DNA of 29,778 bases from CAZMOK01 sp964567785 (GTDB lineage: Bacteria; Bacteroidota; Bacteroidia; Bacteroidales; JAGOPY01). The stretch spans positions 1-29,778 of the forward strand of contig CAZMOK010000034.1 of the NCBI GenBank assembly GCA_964567785.1, given 5' to 3'. Of this stretch, positions 8,335 to 16,720 are shown in pieces. The notes below the pieces were generated by a model, which made no database searches, was not told where the DNA came from, and saw only the letters and a program-made list of their open reading frames with translations. A program made the position numbers and the translations under genes. The stretch's first letter is position 1, and each line of letters starts with the position of its first letter.

Positions 8335-8634
8335 CTATACCATATTCCTTTTTTCAGGGACCAGTGGCACTTTATGGCCCGCAGTGCTGCAGATAGGGCA
8401 AAACTCTGACGGCTGTGTGAATTCATATTTACATTGCGGGCATACATATCTCTCCTCCAGCACGATCATTTTCTCCTGCGAAAAGAAATAAACTATGAAG
8501 CCGGTAACAGGCGTGGCCAGCAGGCTGATAAGCCCGAGTTTCCATCCGCCGATCTTCTTACCGCTGCCGAGATGGTATATTAAAAAACAAAGGGCAAGGT
8601 ATACAAATAAGGATGATGATATGATGTAGCCCAA
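8335..8634 (-). CDS. small membrane protein with a C-terminal zinc ribbon
   Basis: The protein has 99 residues. Two hydrophobic segments (about 2-22 and 33-51) are joined by a short basic loop (GSGKKIGGWK). A cytoplasmic tail follows with two CxxC pairs, CPQC and CPIC, 14 residues apart (first Cys to first Cys about 14), a zinc-ribbon pattern. I do not recognise a specific family. Similar two-helix plus zinc-ribbon proteins are common and uncharacterised in Bacteroidota. A perfect -7 box (TACATTTG on the minus strand) sits 16 bp before the ATG, so it is probably its own short transcript. The stop lies 4 bp beyond the T-run of the opposing terminator. Confidence 0.7.
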   Translation of the reverse strand: MGYIISSSLFVYLALCFLIYHLGSGKKIGGWKLGLISLLATPVTGFIVYFFSQEKMIVLEERYVCPQCKYEFTQPSEFCPICSTAGHKVPLVPEKRNMV

Positions 8635-8649
8635 CTAATAATTTTTTTA

Positions 8650-8657
8650 CAAATGTA
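8650..8657 (-). promoter_or_regulatory. putative -7 element for the zinc-ribbon gene
   Basis: TACATTTG on the minus strand, identical to the elements at 73-80 and 132-139, lies 16 bp upstream of the ATG at 8634. No TTG occurs at the usual -33 distance. Confidence 0.35.
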
Positions 8658-8745
8658 CTAATAATGAGGGTATTGATAAAAATTATGCATTTGGGGTTAA
8701 AATAATTCATTTATCAACAGGTATTTTTTCGCTTTCCACCGATCA

Positions 8746-8854
8746 ATGATCCCAAACCCAGTAAAAAGATACAGGCATAAAAGCAAAAGGCACTAACCGG
8801 TTATCTTCATTTTCGATTATTGTAATCTTCTCTGGTCTGTCTCTGTCCGGTCTT
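8746..8854 (+). other. displaced 5' segment of the RND transporter gene (apparent frameshift)
   Basis: The frame of the RND gene is open upstream of its first usable start (TTG at 8855) back to 8765. It encodes RLSSFSIIVIFSGLSLSGLL, which with the following SIPFLP is the first membrane helix of an RND protein. No ATG, GTG or TTG precedes this helix in that frame. An ATG at 8746 in the neighbouring frame encodes MIPNPVKRYRHKSK and then hits a TAA at 8794-8796. Joining the two at the A-runs (8763-8767, 8779-8782 or 8785-8788) with removal of one base gives a natural N-terminus. This is either a sequencing or assembly indel or a real frameshift. Confidence 0.6.
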
Positions 8855-11800
8855 TTGAGCATTCCCTTTCTTCCTGTTTGCTATTCCCCTGCTGAACAAA
8901 CCAATAGGATAGAAATATCATTTTCTCATTTTGATCAGAACCCTGTTTTGTTTGAGAGAGATGTAATTTCAAAAATTGAAGGCTTGCTGCTAACAAGGGA
9001 CTTTGCCGGAAGCACCGAATCTGTCACAGGTAAGTCAGGTGCAACACTGAGGATCGAACTAAAAAAGGGCGCTGATAAAGCCTCGGCCCTTTTTCATACA
9101 CAACAAGTGCTAAAGAGTGTTGAAAGAATTTCGAACGGAATGAATTATGAAGCAGAAGTCAGTTTCCTTGAAACGGGCGGCAGAACTGCCAGGCCGTTCC
9201 TGACGCTGATAATGATGTATGAAGGATTCGAAAGAACGAATTATTTTGCTGAATATCTCCGGTCGGAGATCATATCCCAACCGGGCATCAAAAATGTTAT
9301 GCTCACCGGGATCCCCGTGAGGGAGATGCATATAGAGCTTGACTATAATTCATTACTGCTTTATGATATCTCGCCCGCTCAACTGGCTGATAAATTGAGG
9401 CAGCATTTTACAGGTAAAACTATTGGCTTTGACAGTTATTCCTCTCATTCTTACCAGGATGTACATTATCTCCCAATACAGAGCAGGTCAGGCCGGTTAA
9501 TCAACCTTAACGATATAACCCGGGCTTCAGGTGTCAAAGAAAGCTATTCCCCTTGCCAGTACCGATACGGAGGCAGGAAGGCAATTAAAATGGAGGTTAT
9601 ACCCGAAAAGGGAACCAACTATTTTATTCTTTCGGGGAGAGTTATTGAGAAAATCAAGGAAATAGCCTCCGGTAGCGGCGACCCTGAAATTTTGATCATC
9701 GAAAACAGTACCCGGCAAATAAAAGAGGAGATATTTCTCCAGGTGTCAAGAATTGGTTTTACAATGACCGTTTTTCTTCTTCTGATCCTTTTATTCTACC
9801 GTGATTTGAGATTACTAATAACAGTGCTTTCAGGTCTTATGGCCACCATGCTGGTCTCTTTTCTTGTGCTGGCTGTTATGGGTACGGGTTTGCATATTTA
9901 TTCCCTGGCGGGTCTGGTCGTAGCTTTTACCCTTATCCTTGACAATGCAGTTATGATGACAGATCATATTCACACGAAAGGGCAGAGAGGAATCATCCTG
10001 CCCATGGCGACAGCGAGCCTTACAACCATAGCGTCCCTTTCGTTGATCTTCCTGGTCCCTGAGATCAGATCGGCCGTTCACATCGATTTGGCGTTCATTA
10101 TAATCATTAACCTGGTCGTCTCTTTTTTTGTGTCTCTCTTCCTGTTACCCGCTATCTATCAGACAATTAAAAGTGGAAAGATTCCGGTGTCCTGTAAGCC
10201 GGGAAATAAGAGATATAGACTGTTGTTGTGGTTTTTCCGGCTTGGCCTGGCAAGCAGGCTTCCCGTTATCTCTTTACTTATTCTGTTCATAGGATTGCCA
10301 ATTCACAGGGTCCCATCCAATGTTAATAATGAAAGTGTTTCAGGCGGTATATTCAATAAAACTCTTGGTTCATCATTTTACCGTGAAAATATATTGCCGG
10401 TTGCAGAAAAAGTAATGGGCGGGGCATACAGGTTATTTGACTATTATGTTGAGAAGCGATTGGTAACAGAAGAGAAAAAAACCGGCTATTTAACAGTGAA
10501 CCTGCAATCAAAATCCGGCCTGCCTTATGATGTACTGAGGAAAAAAGTAGGAGAGATTGAGTACATGGCCTGCCAGCCGATATGGGAAAGCCGGGTCCAG
10601 ACTAAAGTTCATAATAACGATGGTGCTACTGTTACATTGTGGTTTCCTACTATTACTGACGCCGTGCATTTCAGGGCAATTTTAAGCCGGGATCTTATGA
10701 GATCGGGCGAGCTGCGGTGGAGTATCACCGGGATGGGCAACCCTTTGCATAACCACGCCAATGAGAGCCTTAATGTTGATTACATGCTCGAATTCAAAGG
10801 TTATAACCAGAAGGAACTGGATATTGCCGTTGAAGACTTTTTTAATTCAGTGATGATCAATCCCAGGATCAAAAACATAATATCCTTAACACCGGGTCAA
10901 AATCTCAAAGAAGGGCACAGATATCCTGAAATTATCCTGAAAAGCCCGCAAAACAGCTTATTAATGCAGGAACAGGTTATCTTGCCGGCCAACCTGAACT
11001 TCCCGGTTTTCGACAATAACGACTTCAGTGTGCTTAAAATAAATTTGGATCTGCCCCAGGGGTTGCTATGGGGACAATCAGGTGAAGGCAAAGGATCTTT
11101 CATAAAAGGTATTTCAGGGGAAGGTCCCGGAAATGTAATAAAAACCAGGTCTGTTTACAAGAAAGACCAGGAATATATCAGGCGCTTTGGTTTGTCGTAC
11201 CTTGGGAATAAAAGAGCAGGAGAGGCTTTTCTGAGTTCAAGGATCAACTCAGGGAATGTGGACCTGCCGCCCGGTTTCTCGATAACCATAAAAAAGCCTT
11301 CCGGCAGGGGAGAGCTTTCGAGGCAGCTCTATTTTGCTTTAGCTGCACTCATCTACCTTATTCTCACAATAATATCTGTGTTATACGGGTCTGTAAGAAG
11401 ATCACTGGTAATCATATTCATCATTCCTGTTTCGGTTTCTTCGGTGTTCCTTTCGTATTATTTAACCGGAGTACATTTCAACGAAGGCGGAATTGTAGCG
11501 GCATTTATAGTTTCCGGGTTATCAGTCAATTCAGCAATCTATATTTTGTATAATTACCAGGTTTGCCTGAGGAATGAAACTAATAGTCTTATGGCATTTT
11601 ACAGGGCATTTCTGGAAAAAGCAAGACCTTCCGGGCTAACTCTCATTGCAACAGTGGCAGGATTTCTGCCTTTTCTTGTCTTCAGCGGAGGCAGCGAATT
11701 CTGGTTTTCACTGTCGACAGGGGCAGTTGGTGGCATGATAATTACTTTACCCCTGTTGCTTTTGTCATTAACACTTGCCATAAAGAAAAATGTGAGATGA
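8855..11800 (+). CDS. RND-family efflux transporter permease (AcrB/MMPL-like, divergent)
   Basis: From the TTG at 8855 the protein has 981 residues. The full gene probably starts at 8746 (see the frameshift entry), giving about 1015, the normal length of inner-membrane RND pumps. After the first helix comes a periplasmic porter domain. A helix cluster follows at about 300-450, including LAGLVVAFTLILDNAVMMTD, the TM4-like segment, with a single Asp where pumps often have two. A second porter domain and a second helix cluster (about 835-975) complete the fold. RND proteins use the proton gradient to export substrates through a tripartite complex. No adaptor (MFP) or TolC-like gene lies beside it, so it is an orphan and its substrate is unknown. 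It is flanked by intergenic spacers on both sides and is probably monocistronic. Confidence 0.85.
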   Translation: MSIPFLPVCYSPAEQTNRIEISFSHFDQNPVLFERDVISKIEGLLLTRDFAGSTESVTGKSGATLRIELKKGADKASALFHTQQVLKSVERISNGMNYEAEVSFLETGGRTARPFLTLIMMYEGFERTNYFAEYLRSEIISQPGIKNVMLTGIPVREMHIELDYNSLLLYDISPAQLADKLRQHFTGKTIGFDSYSSHSYQDVHYLPIQSRSGRLINLNDITRASGVKESYSPCQYRYGGRKAIKMEVIPEKGTNYFILSGRVIEKIKEIASGSGDPEILIIENSTRQIKEEIFLQVSRIGFTMTVFLLLILLFYRDLRLLITVLSGLMATMLVSFLVLAVMGTGLHIYSLAGLVVAFTLILDNAVMMTDHIHTKGQRGIILPMATASLTTIASLSLIFLVPEIRSAVHIDLAFIIIINLVVSFFVSLFLLPAIYQTIKSGKIPVSCKPGNKRYRLLLWFFRLGLASRLPVISLLILFIGLPIHRVPSNVNNESVSGGIFNKTLGSSFYRENILPVAEKVMGGAYRLFDYYVEKRLVTEEKKTGYLTVNLQSKSGLPYDVLRKKVGEIEYMACQPIWESRVQTKVHNNDGATVTLWFPTITDAVHFRAILSRDLMRSGELRWSITGMGNPLHNHANESLNVDYMLEFKGYNQKELDIAVEDFFNSVMINPRIKNIISLTPGQNLKEGHRYPEIILKSPQNSLLMQEQVILPANLNFPVFDNNDFSVLKINLDLPQGLLWGQSGEGKGSFIKGISGEGPGNVIKTRSVYKKDQEYIRRFGLSYLGNKRAGEAFLSSRINSGNVDLPPGFSITIKKPSGRGELSRQLYFALAALIYLILTIISVLYGSVRRSLVIIFIIPVSVSSVFLSYYLTGVHFNEGGIVAAFIVSGLSVNSAIYILYNYQVCLRNETNSLMAFYRAFLEKARPSGLTLIATVAGFLPFLVFSGGSEFWFSLSTGAVGGMIITLPLLLLSLTLAIKKNVR

Positions 11801-11995
11801 AACACTGGAGGAGAAGAAAGTTAAAAAGAGTTAAAACCATTAATAATAAACAACTTACACCGTTGTATAAGTGTTAATAACTGTAGCTATAGTTTTTGAA
11901 TATCTAGATAAACCACCTCTTACGTTTCAATGCGTTTTAGGATTTAATAATGACTTGGCTGAATAAATCCGTTAAATTTTCAAAAGTTATATTGC

Positions 11996-12028
11996 AATAG
12001 CCGGCATCCATTGCCGGCTATTTTTTTT
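11996..12028 (+). terminator. strong intrinsic terminator upstream of the glycan locus
   Basis: A perfect 10-bp stem AATAGCCGGC (11996-12005) and GCCGGCTATT (12013-12022), with a 7-nt loop, runs into eight T (12021-12028). It isolates lacZ from the RND gene. Confidence 0.92.
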
Positions 12029-12150
12029 GAAGATTTTTCAGATGGTGCCTGTCTATTATTCAATAAGATGTAAGTATCGCTCGGATTACTTGCTTTTTTC
12101 GGATATTTGCATACATACTTAAAATCATTAAACCAATACATAAAACCATA

Positions 12151-12185
12151 TTTACTCTTTACTATTTATTATTTACTATTTCATA
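12151..12185 (+). repeat. 7-bp tandem repeat directly upstream of lacZ
   Basis: Five heptamers: TTTACTC, TTTACTA, TTTATTA, TTTACTA, TTTCATA. The last ends 4 bp before the lacZ ATG at 12190, so the repeat occupies the ribosome-loading region. Confidence 0.7.
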
Positions 12186-12189
12186 AAGT

Positions 12190-15100
12190 ATGTTGAAAAA
12201 GATAGTGTTTCTCCTTTCTGCCTTGTTATTCATAGCGGGAACCAGGTCCCAGGATAAAAGCCACTGGGAGACACCGGAAATCATCGGTATAAACAAGATG
12301 CTGCCGCACAGCACCATGATCCCTTATCCTGATGAAAGGAGCGCACTTGAAAAAGACTGGAAAGCATCGCCCTTTGTGGAAGTACTGAATGGCTACTGGA
12401 AATTCAACTGGGTAAGCCGCCCCGACAGCCGGCCTGTTAATTTCTACGAAAAAGGTTTCGACGACAGTTCATGGGATGAGATAAAAGTGCCATCCAACTG
12501 GGAGTTAGAAGGATACGGTGTCCCTATTTACGTAAACTGGGCGTATGAGTTTACCGCCGATCCTGCCCCCCCCTCCATTCCGAAAGATCATAATCCTGTT
12601 GGGTCGTACCGTACAAAATTCTCAATTCCTGAAGAGTGGAGCGGAAAACAGGTAATCCTGCACTTTGGTGCTGTGAAGTCGGCCATGTATTTATGGGTCA
12701 ACGGCGAAAAGGTGGGCTACAGCCAGGGAAGCAAGCTGCCTGCTGAATTCAATATAACGGAATATGTTAAGCCCGGCGAAAACCTTCTTGCAGTTGAAGT
12801 ATACCGCTGGTCGGATGGCAGCTATCTTGAATGCCAGGATTTCTGGAGAATAAGTGGCATTGAGAGGGATGTGTTCTTATACGCCAGGAACAATCTGCAT
12901 GTAAGTGATTACTTTCTCCGGGCCGGTCTCGTGAATGAATACCGTGACGGATTATTCAATCTGGATGTGATGCTTTCAAATCCCTCGGGAAAGACTGAGA
13001 AGAAATACCTGCTCGAAGTTGTTGTTTACGAAAGGGAAGAGGCGGTTCTGAGTTTCAGTAAAGAGAAGATCAGGTTGAGGGGAGGGGATAAGGAAATGTT
13101 TCATTTTGAGTCGGAAATTCTCAATCCCCGCAAATGGTCGGCTGAAAAGCCAGAACTCTACGACCTGGTTATGAATATCATGGACGAAGCAGGTGTAGTG
13201 AAGGAAACTATCGCAAAAAGATTTGGCTTCAGGTCGTCAGAAATAAAAGACGGGCAGTTTCTTTTCAACGGCAAGCCGATTCTGCTTAAGGGTGTGAACC
13301 GGCATGAGCATGATCCGGAAACCGGACATGTGATCAGCGAGCAATCGATGATAGAAGACATCCTCCTTATGAAGCAAAATAATATCAATGCGGTAAGGAC
13401 CAGTCACTATCCCAACGATCCCAGGTGGTATGAACTGTGTGATGAATATGGTCTGTATGTAATAGATGAAGCAAATATTGAATCACACGGCATGGGGTAT
13501 CATCCCGATAAAACTCTGGGAAACAACCCGGCCTTCATGAAGGCGCACCTGGAGCGTGTGCAGCGCATGGTAGAGCGGGACAAGAACCACACCTGCATTG
13601 TGATCTGGTCGATGGGCAATGAAGCTGGCGACGGTGTCAATTTTGACACGTGCTTCAACTGGATCAAACACAGGGACCCCTCGCGGCCGGTGCAATATGA
13701 AAGGGCTGAATTGCGCCACAACACAGAGATACACTGCCCTATGTATGCCGGGCCCGGATACCTTGAAAAATACGCATCTGAAACCCAGGACAGACCTTTC
13801 ATACTGTGTGAGTATTCTCATGCAATGGGCAACAGCAACGGAAACCTGAAAGAATACTGGGATATCATCAGGAAATACGATCAGCTTCAGGGAGGATTTA
13901 TCTGGGACTGGGTGGACCAGGGGCTTCTGAAAAGAGATAAAGACGGAGAAGAATACTTTGCCTACGGTGGTGACTTCGGCCCTCCGGGCACTCCCTCCGA
14001 CAGTAATTTCTGTATTAACGGTCTCGTGCACCCCGACAGGACCCCGCACCCTGCGCTTACAGAAGTGAAAAGGATCTACCAGTATGTTACATTCGAAGCC
14101 CTGGACCTGGATAAAGGGCTTATTGCAGTGAAAAATGAGTATGATTTTAAAGACCTGGATGATGTTGAGATAACATGGATGCTCACCGGTAACGGCCGTG
14201 TTATGGGGCAGGGAAGAATAACTTCACCGGAAATACTGCCCGGTGAAACCAGGGAATATTTTCTCAAGCTGCCCGGACTGGATCCGGAACCGGGTATTGA
14301 ATATTTCCTGAACCTTGCGGCAAGAAGATATGACCCCAGGGTTATGATGGCCCAAAGCCCTGAACTTGCTTCCGAACAGTTCAGAATGCCCTGGTATGTG
14401 GAGCAACAACCGGTTGACCCGAAAGGCATGCTGGAGATCATATGGAGTAAGAACAGGAAAAAGGTCAGGATAACAGGTATTGGAATAAACATAGAATTCG
14501 ATACTCTTACAGGATTGATGACCGGATACCAATATAACGGAAAGCAGTTCCTCAAGAGAGGCATTTTTCCTAATTTCTGGAGGGCCCCTATCGACAATGA
14601 TTTTGGTAACCGGATGCCTGAACGCTGTGATATCTGGAAAAGGGCAAGCCTGAAGTGGCAGGTAAGGAATTTCAGTATAGAAAAACTCACTCCGCATGAG
14701 ATCCGGGTGAGGGTGCAATACTGGCTTGATGGCATCAACAATGAATACGAAGTTTTGTATGCCATTCTCGGAACCGGCGAGGTTGTTGTGAAGACCATGC
14801 TTGATACAGGCGCTAAAGAACTTCCTGAACTACCCCGCTATGGAGTGACCATGAGGATACGTGAAGATTACAGTCAGGTTGAATGGCTGGGACGCGGGCC
14901 ACATGAGAATTATCAGGACAGAAACACATCAGCATATGTGGGAATGTATAAAAGTACGGTTGATGAGCTTTATTTCCCTTACATCAGGCCCCAGGAGACC
15001 GGAACCAGGACTGATGTAAGATGGATTTCCTTGACTGATGACGAAGGAACCGGCATCATCGTGTCTGGAATGCCGGTAGTGTCTGTCTCGGCACTGCCCT

Positions 15101-15363
15101 ATTCAATCGATGACCTTGATTATACAGTTTCGGCCAATAAACATACAGTGGATCTTGAAAGGAATGATTTCATTGAATTGAATATCGACCTCGAGCAAAT
15201 GGGAGTTGGCGGCAACGATAGCTGGGGCGCAAAACCGTTACCTGAATACAGGCTTCCTGCAGGGAAGTACCAGTTGTTTTTCAGGCTGATCCCGATAGAC
15301 CGGGAAGGTGACCCCAATGAGCAGCATACCAGAGTTTATAATCTTAATAGCTTTAAAAAATGA
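12190..15363 (+). CDS. lacZ: GH2 beta-galactosidase, periplasmic (LacZ type)
   Basis: The protein has 1057 residues with a signal peptide (about 1-20, ending GTRSQ), so it acts in the periplasm, unlike the cytoplasmic E. coli enzyme. Domains in order: GH2 sugar-binding (about 45-220), Ig-like (about 225-330), TIM barrel (about 335-635), then a second Ig-like domain and the beta-galactosidase small-chain domain (about 755-1035). The proton donor is E478 in WSMGNEAGDG. The nucleophile is E541 in ILCEYSHAMGNSNG. GVNRHEHDPETGH and RTSHYPNDPRWYELCDEYGL are also conserved. It removes terminal beta-linked galactose. It is the first gene of the locus, and its stop overlaps the next start (ATGA). Confidence 0.95.
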   Translation: MLKKIVFLLSALLFIAGTRSQDKSHWETPEIIGINKMLPHSTMIPYPDERSALEKDWKASPFVEVLNGYWKFNWVSRPDSRPVNFYEKGFDDSSWDEIKVPSNWELEGYGVPIYVNWAYEFTADPAPPSIPKDHNPVGSYRTKFSIPEEWSGKQVILHFGAVKSAMYLWVNGEKVGYSQGSKLPAEFNITEYVKPGENLLAVEVYRWSDGSYLECQDFWRISGIERDVFLYARNNLHVSDYFLRAGLVNEYRDGLFNLDVMLSNPSGKTEKKYLLEVVVYEREEAVLSFSKEKIRLRGGDKEMFHFESEILNPRKWSAEKPELYDLVMNIMDEAGVVKETIAKRFGFRSSEIKDGQFLFNGKPILLKGVNRHEHDPETGHVISEQSMIEDILLMKQNNINAVRTSHYPNDPRWYELCDEYGLYVIDEANIESHGMGYHPDKTLGNNPAFMKAHLERVQRMVERDKNHTCIVIWSMGNEAGDGVNFDTCFNWIKHRDPSRPVQYERAELRHNTEIHCPMYAGPGYLEKYASETQDRPFILCEYSHAMGNSNGNLKEYWDIIRKYDQLQGGFIWDWVDQGLLKRDKDGEEYFAYGGDFGPPGTPSDSNFCINGLVHPDRTPHPALTEVKRIYQYVTFEALDLDKGLIAVKNEYDFKDLDDVEITWMLTGNGRVMGQGRITSPEILPGETREYFLKLPGLDPEPGIEYFLNLAARRYDPRVMMAQSPELASEQFRMPWYVEQQPVDPKGMLEIIWSKNRKKVRITGIGINIEFDTLTGLMTGYQYNGKQFLKRGIFPNFWRAPIDNDFGNRMPERCDIWKRASLKWQVRNFSIEKLTPHEIRVRVQYWLDGINNEYEVLYAILGTGEVVVKTMLDTGAKELPELPRYGVTMRIREDYSQVEWLGRGPHENYQDRNTSAYVGMYKSTVDELYFPYIRPQETGTRTDVRWISLTDDEGTGIIVSGMPVVSVSALPYSIDDLDYTVSANKHTVDLERNDFIELNIDLEQMGVGGNDSWGAKPLPEYRLPAGKYQLFFRLIPIDREGDPNEQHTRVYNLNSFKK

Positions 15364-16682
15364 GTTCCTTTTACTTAAAGCTGATGGTGAGGATGAGAAG
15401 GAAAAGTTTCCTTGTCCTCTTTATATTGATAACTGCCAATGCCCTGTCGCAGGAAACCTTCAGTTTGCTCGCTTCGCTCAGGAACATTCCGGGCCTTGAG
15501 ATAAATAAAATGAAGACCGGTAATACCTTCACAGAGAAATATGAAGTCTTTATCAGCCAGCCTCTTGATCATACTGATCCTGAAGCAGGAAGTTTCAGGC
15601 AACGTTTTTTTGTTTGCCATAAAAGCATTGAAGCACCGGTTGTTTTCGTGACGGAAGGGTATGCTGCAGACTATGCTGAACGGCCAGATTATCGAAGTGA
15701 AGCGGGGTTTTTGCTGGATGCCAACGAAATAGTGGTCGAGCACAGGTATTTTTCCCGGTCGAGGCCTGATAATCCTGACTGGACCTATCTTACTGTGGCC
15801 AATGCCGCTGCAGATCATCACAGGATCGTCAGACTGATGAAGACGGTTTATGAGGGCAAGTGGCTGAGCACAGGCATTAGCAAGGGGGGCCAAACGGCAT
15901 TGTTTCACAGGACCTTATACCCCGGCGATGTGGATGCAACGCTCGCTTATGTAGCGCCCCTGAACTTTTCTGATGAAGACCTCCGTGTGTACGAGTTCCT
16001 TGAGAATGTGGGCGATCCTGCCTGCAGGAAACTGATATTCGATTTCCAGAAAAGGGTGCTTGAAAACAGGGAAGAAAGCCTTGAAGCATTTGAAGAGCTT
16101 GCTAAGAAGAAGGAACTGACCTATTCGGTGGGCCTTGAGGAGGCATTTGAACTCATGGTCCTGGAATACTCATTCGCCTTCTGGCAGTGGGGGCTTACAC
16201 CCTGTGAAGCTGATTTTATCCCCGGGGAGGGGACCAATGCAGAAGACTGGATGGACCATATCGACAGGGTGGCAGGGATCGACTGGGTCTCTGACCAGGG
16301 AATTGAGAGGGTTCATCCCTTCTTCTACCAGGCGCTCACAGAAATCGGTATGTACGGATATGACCTGGAGCCTTTCGGAGAACTCATAGAGGCCCTTGAC
16401 GACAATACCTTTGCATTTACCTGTCCGGAAGGGGTTGACTGCACTTTTAATCCTGAAACAATGCGAAGAGTGGATCATTATGTGCGCCACGAAGCCACAA
16501 ACCTTATGCTGGTATATGGTGAGTGGGATGCCTGGTCGGCAACGGCTGTGCAATGGTCGGGAAATCCCGGTGTGGTGAAAATAGTCAAGCCTTCTGGGAG
16601 CCATTTTACACGTATTGGAAACCTTCCGGGGGATTTGAAAGAAAGAACGATAGAAACACTCAAAATGTGGATGGAAAATTAA
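15360..16682 (+). CDS. S37-type (PS-10) serine aminopeptidase, secreted
   Basis: The protein has 440 residues with a basic start and a hydrophobic segment ending ANALSQ, so it is exported. The catalytic triad can be read: S174 in TGISKGGQTA (the GxSKGG motif of peptidase family S37 and relatives), D390 in YGEWDAWSA and H415 in PSGSHFTRIG. HRYFSRSRPDNPDW upstream of the nucleophile is also typical. Characterised S37 members release short peptides from N-termini, favouring proline. The ATG overlaps the lacZ stop by 4 bp, which implies translational coupling. Other ATGs at residues 9 and 12 would still leave a signal peptide. In this setting it may trim the peptide part of glycopeptides, but that is inference. 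Confidence 0.82.
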   Translation: MSSFYLKLMVRMRRKSFLVLFILITANALSQETFSLLASLRNIPGLEINKMKTGNTFTEKYEVFISQPLDHTDPEAGSFRQRFFVCHKSIEAPVVFVTEGYAADYAERPDYRSEAGFLLDANEIVVEHRYFSRSRPDNPDWTYLTVANAAADHHRIVRLMKTVYEGKWLSTGISKGGQTALFHRTLYPGDVDATLAYVAPLNFSDEDLRVYEFLENVGDPACRKLIFDFQKRVLENREESLEAFEELAKKKELTYSVGLEEAFELMVLEYSFAFWQWGLTPCEADFIPGEGTNAEDWMDHIDRVAGIDWVSDQGIERVHPFFYQALTEIGMYGYDLEPFGELIEALDDNTFAFTCPEGVDCTFNPETMRRVDHYVRHEATNLMLVYGEWDAWSATAVQWSGNPGVVKIVKPSGSHFTRIGNLPGDLKERTIETLKMWMEN

Positions 16683-16720
16683 GAGCTGATATTTGAGTAT
16701 TGAATTATAAAATAGAAAAT

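Larger units (their letters stand above)
11801..12189. other. 389-bp non-coding interval between the RND gene and lacZ
   Basis: It is AT-rich, without a plausible coding frame. It contains an intrinsic terminator (11996-12028) about 195 bp after the RND stop and a heptamer repeat (12151-12185) abutting lacZ. A near-consensus -7 box (TAGTTTTTG) lies around 11887-11898. No exact TAnnTTTG box is visible for lacZ. The long distance from the RND stop to the terminator leaves room for a small RNA of about 130 nt, but that is unproven. Confidence 0.5.

Noticed and set aside
8855..11800. RND gene considered as a pseudogene
   Set aside because: Apart from the 5' frame break the frame is open for over 980 codons with both porter and helix clusters intact.
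13483..14798. Long minus-strand frames (188 and 240 codons) inside lacZ
   Set aside because: Both are antisense to conserved lacZ catalytic and small-chain domains, without promoter or recognisable motifs.
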